Shown here: one piece after another, positions 22,074-31,217 of the stretch
Numbering within the stretch: the stretch's first letter is position 1
Layout of the letters: the number at the start of each line of letters is the position of its first letter
Assembly (NCBI RefSeq): GCF_000315425.1
Contig: NZ_JH992926.1
Coordinates: 501,024 to 565,023, forward strand
Direction: 5' to 3'
Origin: Massilia timonae CCUG 45783
GTDB taxonomy: Bacteria; Pseudomonadota; Gammaproteobacteria; Burkholderiales; Burkholderiaceae_D
DNA length: 64,000 nucleotides
Translations under genes and position numbers: made by a program
Notes under the pieces: generated by a model
Databases searched by the model: none
The model's input: the letters and a program-made list of their open reading frames with translations, nothing else
Told to the model about the DNA's origin: nothing

Positions 22074-23342
22074 TCAGTTCTCTCCCGAAGCCTTCGCGGT
22101 TTCGCTATAAATCAGCAAAGGTTTCGCGCCATTCGTGATCGTATTTTCATCGATGACGACTTTCACGACGTTTTGCTGGCTTGGCAATTCATACATCACG
22201 TCCAGCAGCGCGTGCTCGAGAATCGAACGCAGGCCGCGCGCGCCGGTCTTGCGCGCCAGCGCCTTCTTGGCGATCGCGTGCAGGGCGGCGGGACGGATTT
22301 CCAGCTCGGCGCCTTCCATCTCGAGCAGCTTCGAATACTGCTTGATCAGGGCGTTCTTCGGCTCGACCAGGATCTGGATCAGCGCTTCTTCGGTCAGTTC
22401 CGACAGCGCGGCCACCACCGGCAGGCGGCCGACCAGCTCGGGGATGAGACCGAACTTGATCAGGTCTTCCGGCTCGGCTTCGAGCAGGATCTCGGCGTTG
22501 TAGTCGTCGTTCTGGCTCTTGACCGTGGCGCCGAAACCGATGCCGCTCTTGACCGAACGGTTCTGGATCACCTTGGCCAGGCCGTCGAAGGCGCCGCCGC
22601 AGATGAACATGATGTTGGTCGTGTCGATCTGCACGAAATCCTGGTTCGGATGCTTGCGGCCACCCTGCGGCGGCACCGACGCCATCGTGCCCTCGATCAG
22701 CTTGAGCAGCGCCTGCTGCACGCCTTCGCCCGAGACGTCGCGGGTGATCGATGGATTGTCGGACTTGCGCGAAATCTTGTCGATCTCGTCGATGTAGACG
22801 ATGCCGCGCTGCGCCTTTTCGACTTCATAGTTGCAGCTCTGCAGCAGCTTCTGGATGATGTTCTCGACGTCCTCGCCGACATAACCGGCTTCGGTGAGCG
22901 TGGTCGCATCGGCGATCACGAACGGCACGTTGAGCATGCGCGCCAGGGTCTGGGCCAGCAGGGTCTTGCCGGAGCCGGTCGGGCCCACGAGCAGAATATT
23001 GCTCTTGGCCAGTTCGACTTCGTCTTTCTTGCCCAGGTGCTTGAGGCGCTTGTAATGGTTGTACACCGCCACCGACAGGATACGCTTGGCCGTTTGCTGG
23101 CCGATCACGTACTGGTCGAGCAGTTCGGTGATTTCGTGTGGCGTCGGCAGGTCGGACTTGGCGCCCGCCACCGTTTCGACGTTCGACGTTTCATCGCGGA
23201 TGATGTCGTTGCACAGGTCGATGCATTCATCGCAGATGAACACCGACGGTCCCGCGATCAGCTTCTTGACTTCGTGCTGGCTCTTTCCGCAGAAGGAGCA
23301 GTACAGAAGTTTTTCGCCGCTGGAGGATTTTTTGTCTGACAT
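22074..23342 (-). CDS. clpX: ATP-dependent Clp protease ATP-binding subunit ClpX
   Basis: ClpX is the AAA+ unfoldase that feeds tagged substrates to ClpP. The 422-residue sequence starts MSDKKSSSGEKLLYCSFCGK and carries the N-terminal zinc-binding domain with Cys15, Cys18, Cys37 and Cys40. Walker A GPTGSGKT, Walker B VYIDEIDKI, and the ClpP-contacting IGF loop (SGIGFGA) are visible. Length is typical. It is downstream of clpP but separated from it by 182 bp with a terminator and a candidate promoter, so it may be transcribed separately. Confidence 0.98.
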   Translation of the reverse strand: MSDKKSSSGEKLLYCSFCGKSQHEVKKLIAGPSVFICDECIDLCNDIIRDETSNVETVAGAKSDLPTPHEITELLDQYVIGQQTAKRILSVAVYNHYKRLKHLGKKDEVELAKSNILLVGPTGSGKTLLAQTLARMLNVPFVIADATTLTEAGYVGEDVENIIQKLLQSCNYEVEKAQRGIVYIDEIDKISRKSDNPSITRDVSGEGVQQALLKLIEGTMASVPPQGGRKHPNQDFVQIDTTNIMFICGGAFDGLAKVIQNRSVKSGIGFGATVKSQNDDYNAEILLEAEPEDLIKFGLIPELVGRLPVVAALSELTEEALIQILVEPKNALIKQYSKLLEMEGAELEIRPAALHAIAKKALARKTGARGLRSILEHALLDVMYELPSQQNVVKVVIDENTITNGAKPLLIYSETAKASGEN

Positions 23343-23370
23343 GGGGGCAGGACTCTATTGAATTGCTGTG

Positions 23371-23399
23371 AATATAACGCTTATACACGTACGCAACAA
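23371..23399 (-). promoter_or_regulatory. Candidate clpX promoter
   Basis: On the minus strand a good -10, TATATT (23376-23371), lies 17 bp from a poor -35, TTGTTG (23399-23394), with about 28 bp to the clpX ATG. The octamer CACGTACG occurs twice nearby (23386-23393 and 23439-23446); its meaning is unknown. Confidence 0.3.
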
Positions 23400-23470
23400 G
23401 TGCGAATGTTACACGCTGACGAGGCAGCGCAACTTGTGCACGTACGAACATGCTACCCGAAATAAAAAAC

Positions 23471-23502
23471 AAACGCCCGAACGTGATCGCGTCCGGGCGT
23501 TT
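23471..23502 (-). terminator. Intrinsic terminator of clpP, T-rich on both strands
   Basis: A 12-13 bp stem with one mismatch (23471-23483 with 23490-23502) has a six-base loop. On the minus strand it runs into TTTGTTTTTTATT. It lies 23 bp past the clpP stop. Confidence 0.8.
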
Positions 23503-23524
23503 TTTTCCAACACCTCTAAGAGGT

Positions 23525-24148
23525 TCAGGCTTGGCCGCGGCTGGTCAGGACCTTGTCGATCATGCCATATTCGACGGATTCTTCCGCGGACATGAAGCGG
23601 TCGCGGTCGGTATCCTTGTGGATCTGCTCGATGCTCTGGCCGGTGTTGTCGGCCATGATGCGCGCCAGGCGCTCGCGCAGGTACAGGATTTCCTTGGCCT
23701 GGATTTCGATATCCGACGCCATGCCCTGCGATCCGCCCGATGGCTGGTGGATCATGACGCGCGAGTTCGGCAGCGAGAAGCGCTTGCCCTTGGCGCCGGC
23801 GGCCAGCAGGAAGGCGCCCATCGAGGCGGCCAGACCCGTGCACAGGGTCGAGACGTCGGGCTTGATGAAGTTCATCGTGTCGAAGATCGCCAGGCCCGCC
23901 GAGACGGAACCGCCCGGGGAATTAATGTAGAGCGAAATATCCTTGTCAGGATTTTCACTTTCCAGGAACAGCATCTGGGCGACGATCAGGTTCGCCATCT
24001 GGTCGTTGACAGGACCGACCAGGAAGATCACGCGCTCCTTCAAGAGGCGCGAATAGATGTCATAGGCGCGCTCGCCGCGGCCACTCTGTTCGATCACCAT
24101 CGGCACCATGCCGAGTGCTTGTGTATCCAATGCCGGATTACGAATCAT
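23525..24148 (-). CDS. clpP: ATP-dependent Clp protease proteolytic subunit ClpP
   Basis: ClpP forms the double-heptameric serine protease barrel. From ATG 24148 the protein is 207 residues (MIRNPALDTQALGMVPMVIEQ). The catalytic triad is S109 (GLAASMGAF), H134 (VMIHQPSGG) and D183 (DTDRDRF), spaced as in E. coli. The oligomerisation and handle regions are intact. An upstream in-frame extension to 24208 reads across the tig terminator and is not ClpP-like. It lies 70 bp downstream of tig, with a hairpin between. Confidence 0.98.
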   Translation of the reverse strand: MIRNPALDTQALGMVPMVIEQSGRGERAYDIYSRLLKERVIFLVGPVNDQMANLIVAQMLFLESENPDKDISLYINSPGGSVSAGLAIFDTMNFIKPDVSTLCTGLAASMGAFLLAAGAKGKRFSLPNSRVMIHQPSGGSQGMASDIEIQAKEILYLRERLARIMADNTGQSIEQIHKDTDRDRFMSAEESVEYGMIDKVLTSRGQA

Positions 24149-24179
24149 ACCTGTCTCGTTCCTTATAAAGAGGCCATTG

Positions 24180-24206
24180 AAAAAAATGCCGGCCCTGGAG
24201 GCCGGC
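24180..24206 (-). terminator. Hairpin with T tract between tig and clpP
   Basis: TGCCGGCC (24186-24193) pairs with GGCCGGCA (24199-24206). On the minus strand a run of six to seven T follows. It starts 13 bp past the tig stop and ends about 32 bp before the clpP ATG, so it may attenuate rather than fully stop transcription into clpP. Confidence 0.65.
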
Positions 24207-24218
24207 AAGTTCGATTCT

Positions 24219-25559
24219 TTAGGCCTGTGGGACGCTGCCCATCAGTTCATCGAAAGCGATGGTCGTGGTCGACACTTTCGCCTTGCCGAGTACATAGTTG
24301 ACGACGTTTTCTTCCAATACAAGAGCTTCGACTTCACCCAGGCGACGACGGTCGCTGAAGTAGTACTTCAGGACTTCTTTCGGATCTTCGTAGCTTTGCG
24401 AGAAGTCTTCGATCTGGGCCTTCACCTGCTCTTGGGTAGCTTGCAGGTTGTTATCGGCGACCAGTTGCGACAGGATCAGGCCCAGGCGCACGCGGCGCTC
24501 TGCCTTGTCCTTGAACATCTCGGCCGGGAATGGCAGCTTGGACACGTCCATGCCGCGCTGCGCCATGTCCTGGCGGGTCATTTCGGCCAGGCGTTCCGAA
24601 TCTTGCTCGATCATGACTTGCGGCACGTCCAGTTCGGTCGACTTGACCAGGGCGTCCATCACGGCTTCCTTGTTACGTGCTTTGACACGGGCGCGCACTT
24701 CGCGTTCCAGGTTGACCTTGATGTCTTCGCGCATTTTGTCGATCGAGCCGTCTTCGATGCCCAGCGATTGGGCGAATTCGGCGTCGACTTCCGGCAGGTG
24801 CGCCCACTCCAGGGCCTTCAGGGTGATGGTGAACTCGGCGGTTTTACCGGCCACGTCCTTGCCATGGTAGTCCTCCGGGAAGGCCAGCGGGAAAGTCTTG
24901 CTTTCGCCGACTTTCAGGCCCACGGTCGCGGCTTCGAATTCCGGCAGCATGCGGCCTTCGCCCAGCACGAAGGCGTAGTCTTCAGCCTTGCCGCCAGCGA
25001 ATTCGACGCCGTCCAGGGTGCCGACGAAGTCGACGGTCACGCGGTCGCCGTTGGCAGCCACGGCTTCGCCGCCGGTGCCGTGCTCGCCTGCCTCACCTTT
25101 GGTGTGGTAGTGCACGCGCTGCTTGCGCAGGATGTCGATGGTCTTGTCGATCTCGACGTCGCTGACGTCGGTCGAAACGGTTTCGACTTCGACGGCAGCC
25201 AGGTCGCCGATCACGACTTCCGGGTACACTTCGAAGGTGGCGTCGAAGGACAGGGTGCCTTCAGGCGCATCTTGCTTCGGTTCGATTTTCGGGAAACCGG
25301 CAACGCGCAGTTCGTTCTCGACGGCGGCGTCGTTGAAAGCGCGGCCGACCTTGTCGTTCAGCACGTCGGTTTCGATCTGGTAGCCGTACTGGGCAGCAAC
25401 CATCTTCAGGGGCACTTTACCTGGACGGAAGCCCGGCGCGCGGGCCGTCTTGGCCTGCTGTTTCAGGCGCTTTTCGACTTCGGTACGGACGTCAGCGACC
25501 GGAAAAGAGATCGTCAAGCGACGCTCGAGTTTACCCAGGGTTTCGACTGCAGTTGCCAT
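24219..25559 (-). CDS. tig: Trigger factor, ribosome-associated chaperone
   Basis: Trigger factor binds nascent chains at the ribosome exit tunnel. The 446-residue protein has an N-terminal ribosome-binding domain with the signature GFRPGKVP (around residues 43-50). A central FKBP-type isomerase domain (GDRVTVDFVGTLDGVEFAGGKAEDY region, residues ~170-250) follows, then a C-terminal helical chaperone domain. Length and domain order are standard. It heads the tig-clpP-clpX-lon block and follows a tRNA-Leu gene on the same strand. Confidence 0.98.
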   Translation of the reverse strand: MATAVETLGKLERRLTISFPVADVRTEVEKRLKQQAKTARAPGFRPGKVPLKMVAAQYGYQIETDVLNDKVGRAFNDAAVENELRVAGFPKIEPKQDAPEGTLSFDATFEVYPEVVIGDLAAVEVETVSTDVSDVEIDKTIDILRKQRVHYHTKGEAGEHGTGGEAVAANGDRVTVDFVGTLDGVEFAGGKAEDYAFVLGEGRMLPEFEAATVGLKVGESKTFPLAFPEDYHGKDVAGKTAEFTITLKALEWAHLPEVDAEFAQSLGIEDGSIDKMREDIKVNLEREVRARVKARNKEAVMDALVKSTELDVPQVMIEQDSERLAEMTRQDMAQRGMDVSKLPFPAEMFKDKAERRVRLGLILSQLVADNNLQATQEQVKAQIEDFSQSYEDPKEVLKYYFSDRRRLGEVEALVLEENVVNYVLGKAKVSTTTIAFDELMGSVPQA

Positions 25560-25590
25560 TGTAAAAATCGTCCAAAAAAATAATTATTCG

Positions 25591-25677
25591 TGGTGCGAGG
25601 AGGGGGACTCGAACCCCCACACCATTGCTGGCGTCAGGACCTAAACCTGGTGCGTCTACCAATTTCGCCATCCTCGC
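25591..25677 (-). tRNA. tRNA-Leu(UAG)
   Basis: This 87-nt class II tRNA has an encoded CCA, acceptor GCGAGGA and a long variable arm. The anticodon loop TTTAGGT gives UAG, which reads CUN leucine codons. The T-arm TTCGAGT is present. It lies 31 bp upstream of tig. The following 25678-25919 holds no gene; it contains a 14-bp tandem repeat (25883-25896, 25897-25910) and otherwise nothing I recognise. Confidence 0.97.
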
Positions 25678-25919
25678 TCAGGATTGCATAATTGCCACAA
25701 AAACAAAGGACGACCGACAGTGAAACCGGCCGCCCTGCACTCCAATGTTTAGGGGCTACAACTTCAAACGATTATTTTACTGGAATTTCTGACACTATTG
25801 GGCATCATTTTTAGGAGTGCGGGGTATCGCGCAATGAATCTTGCAGCTCATCCGTATATCGGACGCGTGGACGGCGAACCGCCCACCCTGCCCCGTCCAC
25901 CCTGCCCCGCCCACGCCAA

Positions 25920-28900
25920 TCACGATTCCGGCTTCTTGACACGGAACCACGTCGCATACAAGGCCGGCAAGAACAGCAAGGTCAACGCAGTGGCCACGAT
26001 CAGGCCGCCCATGATCGCCACCGCCATCGGTCCCCAGAACGTCGACCTCGACAGCGGGATCATGGCCAGCGCCGCGGCGGCGGCCGTCAACAGGATCGGC
26101 CGGCAACGCCGCACCGCCGATTCCACGATCGCATCCCATGGATGGCTGCCATTGGCGATGTCATGCTCGATCTGGTCGACCAGGATCACCGAGTTGCGGA
26201 TGATCATCCCGAACAACGCGATCACGCCAAGATTGGCGACGAAGCCGAACGGCCGGTCCAGGATCAGGAGCGCCATCGCCGCACCCGCCACGCCCAGCGG
26301 ACCGGTGAGGAACACCAGCAGCGAACGCGAGAAGCTGTGCAGCTGCAGCATCAGCAAGGTAAAGGTGATGAACAGCACCAGCGGCACATTGGCCATGATC
26401 GAGGCCTCCGCCTCGGAGCTGTCGGCCGCGGCGCCCTCCACCGTCACGCGGTAGCCGGCCGGCAACTTGGACCGGATATCGGCGAGTCTGGCATCGACCT
26501 GGTCGGTCACGGTCGGCCCCTGGATGCCCTCCACCACGTCGGACTGCACCATGATCGCCCACTCGCGGCCCTCGCGCCAGACCACGCCCGGCTCCCACAC
26601 GAACTGCACCCGCGCGACCTGGCTGATGGTGACGGCGCGTCCGCCGGCGGTCGGCACCAGGGCTTCCTGCAAGCGGGTGATGGTCGAACGCTCTTCCAGC
26701 GGCTGGCGCACCACCATGTCGATCAGGCGGTTCGATTCGCGGAACTGGCCGATCGGGGTGCCGCTCAGGGTGGTCTGCACCACGCGCCGCACCTGTTGCG
26801 AGGTCACGCCCAGCGCGCGCAGCTTGTCCTGGTCGAGGTCCAGGCGCAGCACCTTGACCGATTCGTTCCAGTTGTCGTTCACGCCCAGCGTGTTCGGATT
26901 GGCGGCCATCACTTCCTTGACCCCGTCGGCGATGGTGCGCACCACGCCGATGTCCGGGCCCAGCACCTGGAACTGCACCGGATACGGCACCGGCGGCCCG
27001 TTCGGCAGCAGTTTCACGCGTCCGCGCACCTCAGGGAAGTCGGTCTTGAATACCTCGATGATCTTCATGCGCAGGCGCTCGCGCGCCTCTGTATCGACCG
27101 GGAGCACCACCAGCTGCGAGACGTTCGACTGCGGGAAGATCTGGTCCAGCGGCAGGTAGAAGCGCGGGCTGCCGGTGCCGACGTAGCTCGTCACGCTCTG
27201 CACCCCCTCCTGCTTCGCCAGGAAGGACTCGAAGCGCTTCACGACGGCTTCGTTGGCGGCGAAGCTGGTGCCTTCGGGCGACCACATTTCCACCATCAGC
27301 TCGGGGCGGCTCGAATCCGGGAAGAACTGCTTCTCGATGAAATTGAAGCCGAACACGCCCAGCGCGAACACGCCCAGGCTCAGCGCGATCGTGGTTTTCC
27401 TCCACTCGACGCAGCGGTTCACCAGGCGCCGGAAGCGCTGGTAGCCGGGCGTATCGAACACGTCGTGATGACCGCCCTCGCCGGCGGCATGCGGCTTGAC
27501 CTTCAGCAGCAGGAAGCCGATATAAGGAGTAAACGTGACAGCCACGACCCACGAGATCAGCAGCGCCAGCCCGTTCACCGAGAACATCGTGAACGTGTAC
27601 TCTCCGGCGGCCGATTCGGCCAGGCCGATCGGCAGGAAGCCCGCCGCCGTGATCAGGGTGCCGGTCAGCATCGGCATCGCGGTCGAGGTGTAGGCGAAGG
27701 TGGCCGCCTCGAAGCGGGACAGACCCTCTTCCATCTTGCGCACCATCATCTCCACCGCGATGATGGCGTCGTCCACCAGGAGGCCCAGGGCGATGATCAG
27801 GGCGCCCAGCGAAATCTTGTGCAGCGAAATGTCCAGCATGCGCATGAACAGGAAGGTGATCGCCAGCACCAGCGGGATCGACAGCGCCACCACCAGGCCC
27901 GGATACACGTCCACGCGCCACTTCGGCTTGGTATGCAGGCCCAGGGCCAGGAAGGACACGATCAGCACGATCACCACCGCCTCGATCAGCACCTTGACGA
28001 ACTCGCCGACCGAGGCCGTCACCGCCTGCGGCTGGTCGGCCACCCGTTCGAGCTCGATGCCGACCGGGAGCTGGGAGCGGATGCGCGCGACCGTCTCGCT
28101 CAAGCCTTCGCCCATGCTGATGATGTTGCCGCCCTTTTGCATCGACACGCCCAGGCCGATCACTTCCTTGCCGTTGAAGCGCATCTTCTCCGCCGGCGGA
28201 TCCTGGTAGCCGCGCTTGACGGTGGCGAAGTCGCCCAGGCGGAAGGTGGTGCCGCCGGCGCGCAGCTGCAGGTCCTCGATCTGGCCCAGCGTGCGCAGCG
28301 CGCCCGTCACCCGCACCTGCAGGTTGTCGCTCGGCGTCACCAGCACGCCACTGGCTTCGATCTCGTTCTGGGTCGCGATCTGGTTGACGATCTGCTCGAA
28401 CGGCACGCCCAGCTGGGCGAACTTCTTGCTCGAGAATTCGATATACACTTTCTCGTCCTGCACCCCGAACTGCTCGACCTTGGCCACCAACGGCACGCGC
28501 AGCAGCTGCTGGCGCACGAAGTCGGCATAGTCGCGCATCTCGGCGTAGGTGAAGCCGTCGCCCGACAGCGCGAAGATGGAGCCGTAGGTGTCGCCGAATT
28601 CATCGTTGAAGAACGGTCCGATCACGCCCTGCGGCAGGGTGCCCGCGATATCGCCGATCTTCTTGCGCACCTGGTACCAGGCCGGCGAGGTTTCGGACGG
28701 CGGCGTCGATTCGCGCAGCTCGAGGATGATGGTGGTTTCGCCCGGCTTGGAAAAGCTGCGGATGGTGTGGATATAGGGCGTCTCCTGGAGCTTGCGTTCC
28801 AGCGGGTCGGTCACCTGCTCGGCCATCTGCAGCGCGGTGGCGCCCGGCCACACGGCGCGCACCACCATCGCGCGGAAGGTGAAGGGCGGATCCTCGTCCT

Positions 28901-29009
28901 GGCCCAGCTCGAAGTAACTGAGGATCCCGAACAGCATGCAGGCGGCGATCAGGAAACGCGTGAGCGGAATGTGCTCCAGCGCCCAGCGCGACAGGTTGAA
29001 GCCCTTCAT
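25920..29009 (-). CDS. RND efflux transporter permease subunit (AcrB/MexB superfamily)
   Basis: This 1029-residue inner-membrane proton-driven pump has the standard twelve-helix RND layout with two large periplasmic loops. The proton-relay helix is recognisable as LGLLVDDAIIAVEMM, with the Asp pair. The N-terminus (FNLSRWALEHIPLTRFLIAACMLFGILSYFELGQDEDPPF, quoted only to locate it: residues 4-43) is that of the HAE1-like subgroup with a shortened first loop. Substrate cannot be read from sequence. The start ATG overlaps the adaptor stop (ATGA at 29006-29009), so both are translationally coupled. No outer-membrane channel gene is in the window, so the pump probably borrows a TolC-like protein. 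Confidence 0.93.
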   Translation of the reverse strand: MKGFNLSRWALEHIPLTRFLIAACMLFGILSYFELGQDEDPPFTFRAMVVRAVWPGATALQMAEQVTDPLERKLQETPYIHTIRSFSKPGETTIILELRESTPPSETSPAWYQVRKKIGDIAGTLPQGVIGPFFNDEFGDTYGSIFALSGDGFTYAEMRDYADFVRQQLLRVPLVAKVEQFGVQDEKVYIEFSSKKFAQLGVPFEQIVNQIATQNEIEASGVLVTPSDNLQVRVTGALRTLGQIEDLQLRAGGTTFRLGDFATVKRGYQDPPAEKMRFNGKEVIGLGVSMQKGGNIISMGEGLSETVARIRSQLPVGIELERVADQPQAVTASVGEFVKVLIEAVVIVLIVSFLALGLHTKPKWRVDVYPGLVVALSIPLVLAITFLFMRMLDISLHKISLGALIIALGLLVDDAIIAVEMMVRKMEEGLSRFEAATFAYTSTAMPMLTGTLITAAGFLPIGLAESAAGEYTFTMFSVNGLALLISWVVAVTFTPYIGFLLLKVKPHAAGEGGHHDVFDTPGYQRFRRLVNRCVEWRKTTIALSLGVFALGVFGFNFIEKQFFPDSSRPELMVEMWSPEGTSFAANEAVVKRFESFLAKQEGVQSVTSYVGTGSPRFYLPLDQIFPQSNVSQLVVLPVDTEARERLRMKIIEVFKTDFPEVRGRVKLLPNGPPVPYPVQFQVLGPDIGVVRTIADGVKEVMAANPNTLGVNDNWNESVKVLRLDLDQDKLRALGVTSQQVRRVVQTTLSGTPIGQFRESNRLIDMVVRQPLEERSTITRLQEALVPTAGGRAVTISQVARVQFVWEPGVVWREGREWAIMVQSDVVEGIQGPTVTDQVDARLADIRSKLPAGYRVTVEGAAADSSEAEASIMANVPLVLFITFTLLMLQLHSFSRSLLVFLTGPLGVAGAAMALLILDRPFGFVANLGVIALFGMIIRNSVILVDQIEHDIANGSHPWDAIVESAVRRCRPILLTAAAAALAMIPLSRSTFWGPMAVAIMGGLIVATALTLLFLPALYATWFRVKKPES

Positions 29010-30157
29010 TTGCGGCCCTCGCCGGATACGAGCGCTTCGGTGTCGGCGCGGCGCGAGACGTCAGCGGTCAGGATGCGCACCTTCTGGCCATTCTTCAGCA
29101 GGTTGACGCCGGCGGTGACGACTTTCTGGCCGGCGCTGATTTGCCCACCGAGCTGGCCCGTCACCAGCACGTCATTGCGCACCTGTCCGACCACCTGCAC
29201 CGGCACCAGCTTGACGGCGCCGTTCTCGACGATCCAGACGGCGCTGGCGCCCTTCTGCTGCACCAGCGCGGTCAAGGGCAGGCGCAGGCCAGCCGCGCCA
29301 TTGCCGCTTGTCGCCAGTTCGACCGTCGCGGTCATGCCCAGCCGTACTTCGGCGCTCTCGGGAAGCGCCACTTTCACCGTATAGGTACGGGTGGCCGGAT
29401 CGGCCACCGGCGACACCTCGCGGATCTTGCCGGGGATCGCCACGGCCTCGTTGGCCCACAGGCGCACGGTGACGTCGCTGGCAGCGCGCAGCTGACCGAC
29501 CTTGTCTTCGGGGATGCCGATCACCACTTCCTTCTCGACCGTGCGCGCCACGCGCACCACCGGGCTGCCCGGTTGCACCACCTGGCCCACTTCGGCCTCG
29601 ATGGCGGTCACCACGCCGTCGGCGTCGGCCGTCAGGCTCGTATAGTTGGACTGGTTGGCCTGGCCGCGCAGGCCGGCGCGGGCGGCGTCGACATTGGCCT
29701 GGGCCGCCTTCAGGGCGCTTTGCTTGGTGTCGAGCACGGCCTGGCTGACGAAATTCTGGGCGCGCAGGTCGACGTGGCGCTTGTAGTCGGCGCGCGCCAG
29801 ATCGCGCTCGGTCTCGGCCGCGCGCAGGGTGGCCCTGGCCTGGGTTTCGGCCAGGCGCAGGTCTTGCGGGTCGAGCCGCATCAGCACGTCGCCACGCCTG
29901 ACCGTGGCGCCGACGTCCACCTTGCGCTCGACGATCTTGCCGCCGACCCGGAAACCGAGCTGCGACTCGTAGCGTGGGCGCACGTCGCCGGAGAACTCCA
30001 GGCGCTCACCCGCGCTATCGACGGCCAGGGTGGTCACGCGCACCGGACGCACGTCTTCGGGCGGCGGGGCGGGCTTGGAACAGGCGAGGAGCGCGGCGGC
30101 GGCAAGCGGCGCCAGCACGGCCGCGCGCAGGGCGGAAGAAGAAAATCGGGAAAACAC
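29006..30157 (-). CDS. RND efflux periplasmic adaptor lipoprotein (membrane fusion protein)
   Basis: This adaptor bridges the RND permease to an outer-membrane channel. From GTG 30157 it is 383 residues with a lipobox LLAC (Cys26) after a hydrophobic stretch. It then shows a split barrel-sandwich/lipoyl region, with the first half at LGFRVGGKIVERKVDVGATVRRGDVLMRLD (residues ~60-90), a coiled-coil hairpin (residues ~95-155) and beta-barrel domains. I prefer GTG 30157 because AAAGGA lies eight bases upstream. ATG 30223 would give a longer N-terminus without a ribosome site, yet is only about 17 nt from the predicted transcription start. It is followed by the permease with a 4-bp overlap. Confidence 0.88.
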   Translation of the reverse strand: MFSRFSSSALRAAVLAPLAAAALLACSKPAPPPEDVRPVRVTTLAVDSAGERLEFSGDVRPRYESQLGFRVGGKIVERKVDVGATVRRGDVLMRLDPQDLRLAETQARATLRAAETERDLARADYKRHVDLRAQNFVSQAVLDTKQSALKAAQANVDAARAGLRGQANQSNYTSLTADADGVVTAIEAEVGQVVQPGSPVVRVARTVEKEVVIGIPEDKVGQLRAASDVTVRLWANEAVAIPGKIREVSPVADPATRTYTVKVALPESAEVRLGMTATVELATSGNGAAGLRLPLTALVQQKGASAVWIVENGAVKLVPVQVVGQVRNDVLVTGQLGGQISAGQKVVTAGVNLLKNGQKVRILTADVSRRADTEALVSGEGRK

Positions 30158-30246
30158 AGTGGCAATCCTTTGGCTGATCTTGCGGCGTCTCGGGCCGGAG
30201 CTGGCTGCGCATGAGGGGTACATGAACGCCAGTTTGTATTCCAGCA

Positions 30247-30252
30247 ATTATA
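30247..30252 (-). promoter_or_regulatory. Candidate -10 box of the RND operon
   Basis: The minus strand reads TATAAT (30252-30247). The overlapping plus-strand bases 30249-30254 also read TATAAT, because ATTATAAT is nearly symmetric. No consensus -35 is present at the right distance on either strand, which suits a regulated divergent promoter region. Confidence 0.35.
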
Positions 30253-30273
30253 ATCATGCAAATAGATAAATCA

Positions 30274-30291
30274 GATGACTTTAGAGTCATC
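30274..30291. promoter_or_regulatory. Operator-like dyad between the RND and hpn operons
   Basis: GATGACT (30274-30280) and AGTCATC (30285-30291) form a perfect 7-4-7 inverted repeat, ending 8 bp before the hpnC ATG and upstream of the RND -10 box. It fits the size of a dimeric regulator site. No regulator gene is adjacent. A hairpin in the hpnC leader is the other possibility. Confidence 0.45.
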
Positions 30292-30299
30292 CGTCCAAA

Positions 30300-31109
30300 A
30301 TGGCCGTAGACCACTACGAAAACTTTCCTGTCGCCTCGATCCTGCTGCCGCGCCGCCTGGTGCCGGCGGTCGAGGCGATCTATGCCTTCGCGCGCAGCGC
30401 CGACGACCTGGCCGACGAAGGCCATGCCACGCCGGATGAGCGGCTGGCCGCCCTTGAAGCCTACGAACGTGAATTGGACCTGATCGATGTCGGCGCGACG
30501 TCGTCGCATCCGATGTTCGCCCGTCTGGCCGGCGTCGTCGCCCAGTATCGCCTGCCGCTGGACCCGATGCGCGACCTGCTGTCGGCCTTCAAGCAGGACG
30601 TCGTCACCCAGCGCTATGCCGACTATGCCAGCCTGCTCGATTACTGCCGCCGCTCGGCCGATCCGGTCGGGCGCCTGATGCTGGCGCTGTACGGCGCCGA
30701 CGACGCCCATAACGTGCGCGACGCCGACGCCATCTGCAGCGCGCTGCAGCTGACGAACTTCTTGCAGGACGTGGCGATCGACCTCGAGAAGGGCCGCATT
30801 TATCTTCCGCTGGAGGACCTGGCGCGCTTCAAGGTGAGCGAGGCGGCGCTGCGCGCGGGCACGGTCGACGCGCCGTTCCAGGCGCTGATGCGCTTCGAGG
30901 TCGAGCGCACCCGCGCGCTGATGCTGTCCGGCGCCCCGCTGGCCAAGCGCCTGCCGGGCCGGATCGGCTGGGAGCTGCGGATGGTGGTCCAGGGCGGGCT
31001 GCGCATCCTCGACCGCATCGAACACGCCGGCTACGACGTGTTCCGGCGCCGTCCGGTGCTGTCGGCGCCCGACTGGTTCATGGTCGGCTGGGGCGCATTA
31101 CGTATGTAA
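30300..31109 (+). CDS. hpnC: Hydroxysqualene synthase HpnC
   Basis: HpnC converts presqualene diphosphate to hydroxysqualene in the bacterial HpnCDE squalene route. The 269-residue protein is an all-alpha trans-isoprenyl transferase relative. Its first Asp-rich motif is DDLAD (35-39) and the second region is NFLQDVAIDLEKGRIYLP, with the motif spacing of squalene/phytoene synthases. The start MAVDHYENFPVAS is typical. No clear ribosome-binding site precedes the ATG. It is first in an hpnC-hpnD-hpnE series; hpnD begins 108 bp further on. Confidence 0.92.
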   Translation: MAVDHYENFPVASILLPRRLVPAVEAIYAFARSADDLADEGHATPDERLAALEAYERELDLIDVGATSSHPMFARLAGVVAQYRLPLDPMRDLLSAFKQDVVTQRYADYASLLDYCRRSADPVGRLMLALYGADDAHNVRDADAICSALQLTNFLQDVAIDLEKGRIYLPLEDLARFKVSEAALRAGTVDAPFQALMRFEVERTRALMLSGAPLAKRLPGRIGWELRMVVQGGLRILDRIEHAGYDVFRRRPVLSAPDWFMVGWGALRM

Positions 31110-31217
31110 TAACCCTTCGGGCAACCCCGATTTCACGCTCATCGGATAAGATAGCGGATTGACAGCGCGCCGGGACCCGATCCGGCCGCGCCCCGACCAG
31201 CATTTCACGACGATTTC

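Noticed and set aside
23386..23446. Two CACGTACG octamers upstream of clpX as an operator pair
   Set aside because: CGTACG is self-complementary and short; the 53-bp spacing and lack of a third copy make this weak.
25883..25910. 14-bp tandem repeat (two copies) as a minisatellite or CRISPR-like element
   Set aside because: Only two copies, no spacers; likely slippage.
26142..29384. 1080-residue open frame antisense to the RND permease and adaptor
   Set aside because: Shadow frame rich in His, Gln, Arg and Asp without hydrophobic or domain structure; the opposite strand is a clear RND pump.
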